Source: Pseudomonadota bacterium (GTDB lineage Bacteria > Desulfobacterota > Desulfovibrionia > Desulfovibrionales > Desulfovibrionaceae). From it: 64,000 nucleotides of DNA. Below the pieces are notes generated by a model that worked only from the letters and a program-made list of their open reading frames with translations, did no database searches and was not told where the DNA came from. The stretch covers positions 1-64,000 of the forward strand of contig JAEXRD010000063.1 of assembly GCA_023438245.1 (NCBI GenBank), written 5' to 3'. The translations under genes were made by a program, and so were the position numbers. This document shows positions 56,147 through 64,000 of this stretch, piece by piece (the first letter of the stretch is position 1; the number at the start of each line of letters is the position of its first letter).

Positions 56147-58960
56147 CTACAGTCCCACTACCACTTTGGTGCAGCGCGGGCAGATCTCCGGGTGCGCCGC
56201 ATCGGTGCCCAGGTTCTCCTCGTAGCGCCAGCAGCGCTGGCACTTGGTTCCCGGGGCCTTGGCCACGCCCACCTTCAGGCCCTTCACGATCTCGGAGGCG
56301 AATGCGCCCTCCGGAGCCTGGGCAAAGGGCTGCACCTCGACCTTGGAGACGATGAAGAACTCCAGCAGGTCCAGGCCCTTGATGGCCAGCGCCTCCTGGG
56401 CGTCGCCCTCGGCGAACAGGGTCACGTGGGTGTCCAGGGAGTGGCCCACCTCGCCGGCCTTGCGGAAGGGCTCGATGGCGCCGGTGACTTCGCCGCGGAT
56501 GGCCAAGAGCAGTTCGAAGGCTTGGCGTTCGGCGTCGGCCATGGCCGGAGCGCCCTCGGGCAGGCGCATGGAGAACACGGACTGCCCGCCGGGGCGGTGC
56601 GCCTCGGGCAGGAAGCCGTAGGCCTCCTCGGCGGTGAAGGAGAGCACCGGGGCCATGTCGTGCAGCATGCACAGAAGCGCGCGCCACAGCACGGTCTGGG
56701 CGCTCTTGCGCTCCAGGCCCGCGCCCACGTACAGGCGGTCCTTGGTGATGTCCAGGTAGAAGGCCGAGAGGTCGGTGACGCAGAGGTTGTGCAGGGTGTG
56801 GTAGACCTTGTGGAACTCGAAGCTCTCGTAGGCCTCGGCGATGGTCTTGTGGCGGCGCTCCACCAGGTCCAGGGCGAAGCGGTCCAGCGGCAGCATGTCC
56901 GCCGGGGCCACGGCGTCCTTGGCCGGGTCGAAGTCCGCCAGGTTGCCCAGCAGGAAGCGCACCGTGTTGCGGATGCGGCGGTAGGCGTCCACCAGGCGGT
57001 TCAGGATCTCGTCGGAGATGCGCACGTCCTCCTGGTAGTTCACCGCGCTGACCCACATGCGCAGGATTTCCGCGCCGTGCTTGTCGATGATCTCCTGGGG
57101 GGCGATGACGTTGCCGATGGACTTGCTCATCTTGCGGCCCTCGCCATCCACCACGTAGCCGTGGGTGAGCACGGCCTTGTAGGGCGGCACGGCGCGGGTG
57201 CCCACGCTGGCCAGGAGCGAGCTGTGGAACCAGCCGCGATGCTGGTCGGAACCTTCAAGATACAGGTCGGCGGGGCAGGAGAGCTCGGGGCGCTGCTCCA
57301 GCACGGCGGCGAAGCTGGTGCCGGAGTCGAACCACACGTCCAGGATGTCGGTCTCCCGGCGCCAGTGCTCGCGTCCGCACTTGGGGCACTTCAGCCCGGC
57401 GGGCACGATGTCCTCAAGCGGGGCCTCGAACCAGTAGTCGCAGCCCGTGGGGTGCTGTGCGAATTTCTCGACGACGCCCATGACCCACTTGGTGTCGAAA
57501 TAGGCCTCGTCGCAGTCCTCGCAGATGAGCGCCACGATGGGCACGCCCCAGTTGCGCTGGCGCGAGATGCACCAGTCCGGGCGGTTCTCGATCATGTTGG
57601 CGATGCGCTCCTCGCCCCAGGTGGGAATCCAGCGCACGTCCTCGTGGATGGCCTTGAGCGCGTTCTTGCGCAGGCTGTTGGCCTCCATGGAAATGAACCA
57701 CTGCGTGGTGGCGCGGAAAATGACAGGCTCCTTGCAGCGCCAGCAGTGCGGGTAGGAGTGGCTGATCTTCTCCTGGGCCAGCAGGTTGCCCACCTGCTTG
57801 AGCTTCTCGATGACCTTGGGGTTGGCCTCGAACACCGTGAGCCCGTTGAAGAACTCCACGTCGGTGAGGAAGCGGCCCGCGTCGTCCAGGGGCGAGTAGA
57901 CCTCCAGCCCGTACTTCAGGCCCACCTCGTAGTCCTCGCGGCCATGGCCGGGGGCGGTGTGCACGCAGCCCGTGCCCGCGTCCAGCGTCACATGGTCGCC
58001 CAGGATGATGGGCGACTTGCGCTTGTAGAAGGGGTGGCAGGCCTCCAGGCCTTCCAGCTTGGAGCCGGGCACCGTGGCCAGCACCTTGGGGCTGTCCCAG
58101 CCGAAGATCTCGGCGCAGGGGGCCAGCAGGCGCGCGGCCATGACGTAGATGTTGCCGCCGGCCTCGGCCAGCACGTAGTCGAACTCCGGGTGCACGGCCA
58201 CGGCCATGTTGTCCGGCAGGGTCCAGGGGGTGGTGGTCCAGATGACCACGAAGGTCTTGGCCGGGTCGTACTTGGCATTGGCCGGGAGCAGCTCCTTCAC
58301 GCGCTTGTCCGCCAGGGGGAAGCGCACGAAGATGGAGGGCGAGGAATGGTCGCCGTACTCGACCTCGGCCTCGGCCAGGGCGGTGTGGCAGGAGCAGCAC
58401 CAGTAGATGGGCTTCTTGCCGCGGATGACGCTGCCCTTGTCCATGAAGTTGCCCAGCTCGCGGGCGGTGGCGGCCTCGTACTTGGGGTCCAGCGTCATGT
58501 AGGGCTTGTCCCAGGTGCCCAGCACGCCCAGGCGCTTGAACTCGCCGCGCTGGATGTCCAGGAACTTGAGGGCGTATTCGCGGCAGAGCTTGCGGATGAC
58601 CACCGCGGGCAATTCCTTCTTCTTTTTCTTCAGCTCCGTCTCGACCTTGTGCTCGATGGGCAGGCCGTGGCAGTCCCAGCCGGGCACGTACTCGGCCTTC
58701 AGGCCCGCCATGTTGCGCGACTTGACCACGATGTCCTTGAGCACCTTGTTCATGGCCGTGCCCATGTGGATGTGGCCGTTGGCGTAGGGCGGGCCGTCGT
58801 GCAGGACGTAGGTCTTGTGTCCCTCGTTGGCGGAGACCATCTGGGAGTACGCGTCGATCTGCGCCCAGAACTTCAGGGTCTCAGGCTCCTTCTGCTTCAG
58901 GTTGGCCTTCATGGGAAAGCCGGTCTGCGGCAGCTTGAGGGTGCTCTTGTAATCGCTCAT
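56147..58960 (-). CDS. ileS: Isoleucine-tRNA ligase
   Basis: Charges tRNA-Ile. The 937-residue class I enzyme shows [10 protein letters not shown] near residues 58-67, WDCHGLPIE, the editing-domain region with [10 protein letters not shown], the [10 protein letters not shown] motif near 608-614, and a C-terminal zinc finger with [10 protein letters not shown] and CPRCTKV, as in the E. coli type. Length and motifs are normal. The ATG at 58960 begins the conserved N-terminus, with AAAGG upstream. It heads the group ileS-lspA-PLDc_N-cpoB-like-NIL ferredoxin-cheZ. The 126-base spacer before it holds a TTGACT box on the minus strand but no convincing -10 and no T-box features. Confidence 0.97.
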   Translation of the reverse strand: MSDYKSTLKLPQTGFPMKANLKQKEPETLKFWAQIDAYSQMVSANEGHKTYVLHDGPPYANGHIHMGTAMNKVLKDIVVKSRNMAGLKAEYVPGWDCHGLPIEHKVETELKKKKKELPAVVIRKLCREYALKFLDIQRGEFKRLGVLGTWDKPYMTLDPKYEAATARELGNFMDKGSVIRGKKPIYWCCSCHTALAEAEVEYGDHSSPSIFVRFPLADKRVKELLPANAKYDPAKTFVVIWTTTPWTLPDNMAVAVHPEFDYVLAEAGGNIYVMAARLLAPCAEIFGWDSPKVLATVPGSKLEGLEACHPFYKRKSPIILGDHVTLDAGTGCVHTAPGHGREDYEVGLKYGLEVYSPLDDAGRFLTDVEFFNGLTVFEANPKVIEKLKQVGNLLAQEKISHSYPHCWRCKEPVIFRATTQWFISMEANSLRKNALKAIHEDVRWIPTWGEERIANMIENRPDWCISRQRNWGVPIVALICEDCDEAYFDTKWVMGVVEKFAQHPTGCDYWFEAPLEDIVPAGLKCPKCGREHWRRETDILDVWFDSGTSFAAVLEQRPELSCPADLYLEGSDQHRGWFHSSLLASVGTRAVPPYKAVLTHGYVVDGEGRKMSKSIGNVIAPQEIIDKHGAEILRMWVSAVNYQEDVRISDEILNRLVDAYRRIRNTVRFLLGNLADFDPAKDAVAPADMLPLDRFALDLVERRHKTIAEAYESFEFHKVYHTLHNLCVTDLSAFYLDITKDRLYVGAGLERKSAQTVLWRALLCMLHDMAPVLSFTAEEAYGFLPEAHRPGGQSVFSMRLPEGAPAMADAERQAFELLLAIRGEVTGAIEPFRKAGEVGHSLDTHVTLFAEGDAQEALAIKGLDLLEFFIVSKVEVQPFAQAPEGAFASEIVKGLKVGVAKAPGTKCQRCWRYEENLGTDAAHPEICPRCTKVVVGL

Positions 58961-59086
58961 GTCCTTTGGGACCTCCGGTCGGACGTGTTCATACACGCGG
59001 CGCAGGGCCGCAGGGGATGACGGAACGCGGTAGATTGGTCCAAGGCGGGGCGGAAGTCAAGCCGCAGACCCGCCGGTACGTAGGGG

Positions 59087-61309
59087 CTACTTGGTCTTGT
59101 GCGTGTAGACCCCGTCCCAGCCCTCACCGGGGGGTTCCTCTGCCAGGTGCTCGCAACGCTCGCGGTACATGGCGCAAAGCACCTGCTCGAAGCCCTGGCC
59201 CTCCAACTCTCCGAAGATGGCCGCGGCCTCGGCGAAGCGCTGGCCCTTGTAGTCGGCCAGGGCCGCCTCGTAGCGGTCGAAGTTGGGCTTTTTGGCGGCG
59301 TAGGCCTCGTGGGTCATGGCCGTATAGAGGGTGATGGGCTCGTTCTTGCCCTTCACGCGCACGCTGTCCATCTCCACGTAGGCGTACTCGTCGCCGCAGA
59401 CCTCTTTCATGGCCTGGCTGACCAGCAGCACCTGGCCGTAGTACTTGGTCAGGCTCTCCAGGCGCGAGGTGAGGTTCACGTTGTCGCCGATGAGGGTGTA
59501 GTCGAACAGGTCCGCCGAGCCCATGTTGCCCACGCGCACCCGCCCGCAGTGCAGGCCCACGCCGATCTTGATGGTCAGCCCGAACTTGGTCTGGAAGCCC
59601 TCGTTCAGCACGTGGATGTGGTCGAGCATCTGCAGGGCCGAGCTCATGGCCTTCTTCTGGTGGTCGGGCACGTCCACGGGGGCGTTCCAGAAGGCCATGA
59701 TGGCGTCGCCGATGAACTTGTCCAGCGTGCCCATGTTGCTGGTGATGATGTGCGTCATGGGGGTGAGGTAGTCGTGCAGCAGGTCGGTCACCTGGGTGGG
59801 GGTGAGCTTTTCCGACATGGTGGTGAAGCCGCGCACGTCGGAGAACATGACCGTGACTTCCTTCTCCTGGCCCTGCAGGCTCAGGGACTCGGGCGAGTCG
59901 TAGATCTGCTTGATGACCGCCGGGGCCAGGTAGTGGGAGAAGGCCCCGTGGATGAACTTCTTCTGCTTCTCCTCGCGCCAGAACTTGAGCAGCGTGAGCA
60001 GCGCGAAGTTGCCGCCCAGGATGATGTAGGCATAGAGCGGCGAGATGTAGATGCGCGCGCTCTGCATGAGGTAGGCGCTGCCCTCCCACAGGCCGAAGGC
60101 CATGCCGATGAGCGGAAGCACAACCCACACGGCCTTGGCCCAGGTGACCAGCAGCGTGATGACGATGCCCGCCAGGATGGTGGCCAGAAGCTCGACGGCC
60201 GGGGCGTAGTCCGGAATGGACAGGAAGTCCTGGGTCAGGATGTTGTCCACGATGGTGGCGTGGGTCTCCACGCCGGGATACACGGCGGTGAAGGGCGTGG
60301 CGCGCAGATCCTTGAGGCCCGCGGCCGAGGTGCCGATGAAGGCGATCTTGCCGTCCAGCGCGCCCGGGGCCAGGCGTCCGGCCAGCACGTCGGCGGCGCT
60401 GAGGTACGGGAACATGCCCCCGCCGCCCCGGTAGTTCACCAGCATCTGGCCCGCGCGGTCCACGGGGATGACCGTGCCGCCGTAGCGCAGCGATTCCGTG
60501 CCCTGGGAGTCCAGCTTGAGCAGCACGCTGGAGTCGCCCGCGGCCTCCATGAGCGTGGCCAGGGCCAGGCTGGGGTAGAGCTGGCCGTCGAAGTGGATGA
60601 GCAGCGCCACGCGGCGCAGGATGCCGTCCGGGTCCGGGGTGGCGTTGAAGAAGCCGGTGGCCTTGGCCGACTGGGCCAGCACCGGCAGCGGACAGACGGC
60701 CCCGAAGGCCGAGTGCAGGGCCTTATCCGGCGGCAGGGAGTCGGGCGCAGAGAGCAGGGCCACGCTGGCGGGCTTGAGGATGCAGCCGGCGGGGTGCGCC
60801 TGCTGCTCGGCGTCGGACTTGGAGAAGGAAAAATAGTAGCCCAGCACGTAGGGCTTGCCCGCCAGGATACCCGCCAGCAGCGCGTCGTTGTCCTCCAGGC
60901 CCTTGGGCAGGCCCTGGAAGCTCACGTCCAGCATCAGCTCGTTCTTCATCTGGCGCTTGAGCAGGGCAGGGGAGGTGCGGTCGGCCTCGGCCAGCACCAC
61001 GTCCATGCCCACGGCCAGCGCGCCCGCGGCGCGGATCTTCTCCAGCAGCAGGGCCACGCGGTAGCGCGGCCAGGGCCACTGGCCCAGCTCGGAGAGGCTC
61101 TTCTCGTCGATGTCCACGATGACGGGCACGCCGGAGGTCTTCTCGGAATGCTGGCGCTTGAGCAGCGCGTCGTAGATGCGGTAGTCCAGAAAGCGCAGCG
61201 CGGCCGGCTGCATGATGTACAGCGAGGCCATGACCAGCGAGGCCGCGAAACCGCTGATGAGCAGGATGCTCTTGTCGCCCCGCAGTCGTTTCCAGATGGC
61301 TTGCAGCAT
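59087..61309 (-). CDS. CHASE2-domain adenylate cyclase
   Basis: Membrane-bound class III nucleotide cyclase with an extracytoplasmic sensor. The 740-residue protein has an N-terminal membrane segment (about 16-33), a CHASE2 domain (about 40-335) with VIVDIDEKSLSELGQWPWPR and IAFIGTSAAGLKDLRATPF, two or three membrane segments at about 355-435, and a catalytic domain at about 480-650. The latter has VTVMFSDVRGFTTMSE (metal-binding aspartate), LDKFIGDAIMAFW (the lysine and second aspartate fit adenylate cyclases) and LFDYTLIGDNVNLTSRLE. A TPR-like tail follows. The ATG at 61309 has GAGGTG eight bases upstream; a GTG at 61360 is possible. It is divergent to tolC. Confidence 0.9.
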   Translation of the reverse strand: MLQAIWKRLRGDKSILLISGFAASLVMASLYIMQPAALRFLDYRIYDALLKRQHSEKTSGVPVIVDIDEKSLSELGQWPWPRYRVALLLEKIRAAGALAVGMDVVLAEADRTSPALLKRQMKNELMLDVSFQGLPKGLEDNDALLAGILAGKPYVLGYYFSFSKSDAEQQAHPAGCILKPASVALLSAPDSLPPDKALHSAFGAVCPLPVLAQSAKATGFFNATPDPDGILRRVALLIHFDGQLYPSLALATLMEAAGDSSVLLKLDSQGTESLRYGGTVIPVDRAGQMLVNYRGGGGMFPYLSAADVLAGRLAPGALDGKIAFIGTSAAGLKDLRATPFTAVYPGVETHATIVDNILTQDFLSIPDYAPAVELLATILAGIVITLLVTWAKAVWVVLPLIGMAFGLWEGSAYLMQSARIYISPLYAYIILGGNFALLTLLKFWREEKQKKFIHGAFSHYLAPAVIKQIYDSPESLSLQGQEKEVTVMFSDVRGFTTMSEKLTPTQVTDLLHDYLTPMTHIITSNMGTLDKFIGDAIMAFWNAPVDVPDHQKKAMSSALQMLDHIHVLNEGFQTKFGLTIKIGVGLHCGRVRVGNMGSADLFDYTLIGDNVNLTSRLESLTKYYGQVLLVSQAMKEVCGDEYAYVEMDSVRVKGKNEPITLYTAMTHEAYAAKKPNFDRYEAALADYKGQRFAEAAAIFGELEGQGFEQVLCAMYRERCEHLAEEPPGEGWDGVYTHKTK

Positions 61310-61389
61310 GTCGCGCACCTCGATTTTTGGCGCGGCCACGTCCCCGCGCGTGATCACCACGAACCTGCGCTCTACTCTTGCAAAGTACT

Positions 61390-61395
61390 TATAAT
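61390..61395 (+). promoter_or_regulatory. Perfect TATAAT -10 box before tolC
   Basis: TATAAT lies in an unusually AT-rich patch (about 61371-61420) between the divergent cyclase and tolC genes. The -35 region 17-18 bases upstream is poor, so an activator may be needed. On the other strand TATAAG overlaps it, with TTGATT 19 bases away, so both genes may start here. Confidence 0.4.
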
Positions 61396-61474
61396 TAGTC
61401 TATGGAAATCGAAATCAAGGTGACACGAGGGCACTGATCCCGTGCCTGCATACCGCTACAGGAGATTTTCAGTT

Positions 61475-62830
61475 TTGAAAAGAATACCTGTGCTGAGATG
61501 TCTGGCCGAAGCTTTTGTGGTTGTAGCGCTGGTGCTTGCGCTGCATGTTCCCGTCCGTGCCGCCGATGACCAGCAGCCGCTCTCTCCCGGGGCCGGCTTC
61601 CACACCACACTCAAGTCCGCCGTCGTCGATCTGGTGCAGACCCATGACCGCGTCAAGGCCGCCGAGGCCGCCCTCACCGCTTCCGGGCACAACCTGGAAC
61701 GCGCCAAGGGGCTCTGGTACCCGCGCGTCACCGCCCAGGTGGACGCCGGGCAGGAAGACATCGACAAGGCCGGGGCCGCCGCCACCAGCAAATACCGCAA
61801 CGTGCAGACCCTGGGCGCCAACCAACTGCTGTACGACTTCGGCGGAACCTCCGGCGCGGTGTCGCAGGCCCGCGCCCAGCGCATGGAGGCCGAGGCCAAG
61901 CTGGAGCAGGTGCGCCAGGAGATCACCATGCAGGGCGTGGGAGCCTTCCTGGGCGTCGTGCGCGCCCGCGAGATGCTGCGCTACGCCGTGCGCTCCGAGG
62001 AGAACATCAAGACCCTCTCCGGCATGCAGGAGGCCCTTGTGGAGCGCGGCGTGGGCCTGTCCTACGAGGAACTCCAGATCAAGGCCCAGCTGGCCGGAGC
62101 CCAGGCCCACCGCGTCAATTCCGAGCGCGCCCTCACCAGCGCCCGCAACAATTTCCGCTCCGTGTTCGTGGTCGACCTGACCCAGGAGCAGATCGACAGC
62201 CTCACGCTGCCCTCGCTGCCGCAGAAGGCCATGCCCGGCGACCTGGACCCGGCCATCAAGGTCGCGCTGGACGCCAACCCCTTCCTCGTCGAGCTGAAGC
62301 ACACCCTGGAGGCCCGGCAGGGCGACAAGTCCGTGCGCGAGTCGGCCATGTACCCCAAGTTCGAGGCCGTGGCCGAGGCCCAGCGCAAGGAGAACGACCA
62401 GGGCGAGCGCAGCGTCCGTACCGAGGGGCGCGCCGGCCTGCAGGTGTCCTACAACCTGTTCTCCGGCTTCCGCGACGTGGAGGGCGTGCGCGCCTCCAAG
62501 AGCGAGATATTGTCCATCCGCAAGGCCATCCTGGACCGCCGCCGCAGCATCGAGGAGCGGGTGCGCAACGCCTGGAACGACCTGACCACGCTGCGCAAGA
62601 ACATTGACCTCTACACCAACCAGGCCAACATCACCTGGTCGTTCCTGGAGCTGGTGAAGAAGAAGAAGGCCCTGGGCGGCGAGGTGAACCTGCTGGACAT
62701 CCTGGTGGGCGAGCGCGACTACATCAAGGCCACCAGCGACAAGGTCACGGCCGAGATCGACCACATCACCTCCGCCTACACGCTGCTCTACCAGATGGGC
62801 CAGATCTCGCCAGAAGTGGTGGAGAACTAG
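61475..62830 (+). CDS. TolC-family outer membrane channel of a type I secretion system
   Basis: Outer membrane exit duct. The 451-residue protein has a signal peptide ending VPVRAAD and two TolC half-repeats of long helices: HDRVKAAEAALTASGHNLERAKGLWYPRV near 45-75, LYDFGGTSGAVSQARA, then NPFLVELKHTLEARQGDKSVRES near 265, YNLFSGFRDVEGVRASKSEI and a closing EVNLLDILVGERDY. The start is taken as TTG at 61475, since AGGAGA lies nine bases upstream and the signal peptide begins there; a GTG at 61442 would add eleven residues. The ABC gene 69 bases downstream makes this a type I secretion operon. Confidence 0.88.
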   Translation: MKRIPVLRCLAEAFVVVALVLALHVPVRAADDQQPLSPGAGFHTTLKSAVVDLVQTHDRVKAAEAALTASGHNLERAKGLWYPRVTAQVDAGQEDIDKAGAAATSKYRNVQTLGANQLLYDFGGTSGAVSQARAQRMEAEAKLEQVRQEITMQGVGAFLGVVRAREMLRYAVRSEENIKTLSGMQEALVERGVGLSYEELQIKAQLAGAQAHRVNSERALTSARNNFRSVFVVDLTQEQIDSLTLPSLPQKAMPGDLDPAIKVALDANPFLVELKHTLEARQGDKSVRESAMYPKFEAVAEAQRKENDQGERSVRTEGRAGLQVSYNLFSGFRDVEGVRASKSEILSIRKAILDRRRSIEERVRNAWNDLTTLRKNIDLYTNQANITWSFLELVKKKKALGGEVNLLDILVGERDYIKATSDKVTAEIDHITSAYTLLYQMGQISPEVVEN

Positions 62831-62899
62831 CCGGTTGATGTGCGCATGGCGGGCGGGCTCCGATTCTCCTAACCGGACCAGCGAGCGCAGCGGCCAGCC

Positions 62900-64000
62900 A
62901 TGAAGGAACTCCTCCGACGCCTCTCGCTGAGACCCAGGATCGTCTGGGAGCTCATGCTTGCGTCCTTCTTCGCCAACCTCATGAGCATGGCGTCCCCCGT
63001 GTACGTCATCATGGTGCTCAACCGCTACGTCGGTTACGGCTTCGACGGCACGCTCTACACCCTCACCGCGGGCGTGCTCATCGCCTCGGCCCTGGGGTTC
63101 GGCTTCACCGAGGTGCGCACCAGGCTCGCCGGGGCCATCAGCCTGAACCCGGACCGCGAGCTGACGGAACGCGTCCTCGCCGCGCTCTCCCGCGCCAGGC
63201 TCACCGCCCTGCAGCGCATCCCCGCGCCGCGCCAGCACGAGGCTCTGGGCCACCTGCAAACCGTGCAGAGCGCCTACGACGCCGCCAGCATCTCCAACGT
63301 GTCCGACGCGCCCTACCTGCTGCTCTACATCCTGGCCATCTTCCTCTTAAGCCCCATCCTGGCCCTGGTTACCCTGCTGGCCATCGCGTTCACCGCGCTG
63401 TTCACCCTGGCCAACATGCGCCAGGGCGAAGATGACGCGGCGAAGGTGCGCGACGAGTCCATCGCCCAGCGCGGGCTGCTCTCCTCGGTGCTGAGCGGGG
63501 CCGAGACCGTGCGCGCCTTCCTGGGCCTGAATTTCCTGCAGAAGGCTTGGGCCGCCAGGCTCAAGGCCCAGTCCGATGTCTCCCGCGTGGCCGAGGCCAA
63601 CCGCACCCGCGGCAAGAAGAAGGTGGAGACCGTGGCCGTGCTGCTGCGGGTGAGCGTCTACGCCGTGGGCGCCATGCTGGCCGTGACCGGCGACATGAAC
63701 GTGGGCGCGCTCATCGGCGTCAGCATCCTGTCCGGCAAGGCGCTCATGATCAGCACCAGCTTCCTGTCCTCCTACCTGGCCATGCGCAAGGCCGACGAGG
63801 CGGGCAGGCAGCTTGGCGAGTTGCTTGCGCTGCCGCTGGAGCCGCTCTCCGGCACCGCCATGCGCCAGTATTCCGGGCGGCTTGAGTTCGTCTCGGTCGG
63901 TTTCGCCTACGCCGGAACCACCACCCCGGTGTTCGAGAACCTGAGCATGACCATCGACCCTGGCTCCATCGTGGCGGTCACGGGCAACAACGGCTCGGGC
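62900..64000 (+). CDS. Type I secretion ABC transporter, cut by window edge
   Basis: Inner-membrane permease-ATPase of type I secretion. The first 367 codons are visible. The transmembrane domain begins at once (LMLASFFANLMSMASPVYVIMVLNRYV, residues 19-45), with further segments near 53-70, 145-175 and 250-290, so there is no N-terminal C39-like peptidase domain. The ATPase domain starts near 325 (LEFVSVGFAY) and the sequence ends within Walker A, VTGNNGSG. It follows tolC and should be followed by a membrane fusion protein and a secreted substrate beyond the window. The ATG at 62900 has only a weak ribosome site. Confidence 0.88.
   Translation, partial: MKELLRRLSLRPRIVWELMLASFFANLMSMASPVYVIMVLNRYVGYGFDGTLYTLTAGVLIASALGFGFTEVRTRLAGAISLNPDRELTERVLAALSRARLTALQRIPAPRQHEALGHLQTVQSAYDAASISNVSDAPYLLLYILAIFLLSPILALVTLLAIAFTALFTLANMRQGEDDAAKVRDESIAQRGLLSSVLSGAETVRAFLGLNFLQKAWAARLKAQSDVSRVAEANRTRGKKKVETVAVLLRVSVYAVGAMLAVTGDMNVGALIGVSILSGKALMISTSFLSSYLAMRKADEAGRQLGELLALPLEPLSGTAMRQYSGRLEFVSVGFAYAGTTTPVFENLSMTIDPGSIVAVTGNNGSG

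Noticed and set aside
55535..59020. Long open frame on the plus strand across lspA and ileS.
   Set aside because: Both minus-strand genes have complete family motifs; the plus-strand product has His-Gly-Val-Leu low complexity and no ribosome site.
59055..59060. TTGACT box on the minus strand before ileS.
   Set aside because: No -10 sequence better than two or three matches at 16-19 bases; not listed as a promoter.

Overview
The window is a GC-rich, densely coded bacterial chromosome segment with no gene-free stretch longer than about 255 bases. Two-subunit glycyl-tRNA synthetase (glyQ, glyS), the nadC-nadA-nadB order, an AccA-AccD fusion, many chemotaxis and motility genes and plentiful signal-peptide lipoproteins point to a Desulfovibrio-like deltaproteobacterium (Desulfobacterota). 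That placement is an inference from gene content, not a tested phylogeny. No insertion sequence, prophage or CRISPR array was seen.

Left part (1-15800): a minus-strand pdxJ-acpS-nnr group (nnr runs off the left edge) lies divergent to a UDP-glucose 6-dehydrogenase. Then come a small unknown gene, cheW behind a sigma-28-like promoter, and a long plus-strand run: mfd, a SurA-like lipoprotein, surA, a RodZ-type gene, recO, glyQ, glyS, rpsT. This run joins transcription-coupled repair, envelope-protein folding, cell shape, recombination and translation.

Middle part (15800-37800): the minus-strand de novo NAD operon nadC-nadA-nadB; a FlgO-like lipoprotein behind a second sigma-28-like promoter; purine nucleoside phosphorylase; then plus-strand motA-motB-PilZ followed by an unusual biotin-dependent carboxylase set (biotin carboxylase, fused alpha-beta carboxyltransferase, double biotinyl-fold protein), a small unknown gene and ssb. 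A minus-strand SWIM-SNF2 helicase, membrane protein and DUF3783 gene follow. A family-5 solute-binding lipoprotein overlaps a bifunctional rel/spoT gene.

Right part (37800-64000): the most unusual locus is a 12.7-kb minus-strand operon of three genes joined by 4-base ATGA overlaps: a YdbH/AsmA-like envelope protein, a YdbL-like (DUF1318) lipoprotein, and a 2816-residue secreted protein with a TolB-like PD40 propeller, many TPRs and an intact CHAT caspase-like protease domain. A degenerate second CHAT-like module appears to sit in its middle. This is the main candidate for an undescribed system: a periplasmic caspase-like protease tied to the inter-membrane lipid-bridge machinery. Next are a chemoreceptor with a C-terminal Cache-like domain, a SodC-like lipoprotein lacking one copper ligand, tRNA-Arg(CCG), and a minus-strand operon ileS-lspA-PLDc_N-cpoB-like-NIL ferredoxin-cheZ. 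A CHASE2 adenylate cyclase stands divergent to tolC and a type I secretion ABC gene cut by the right edge.
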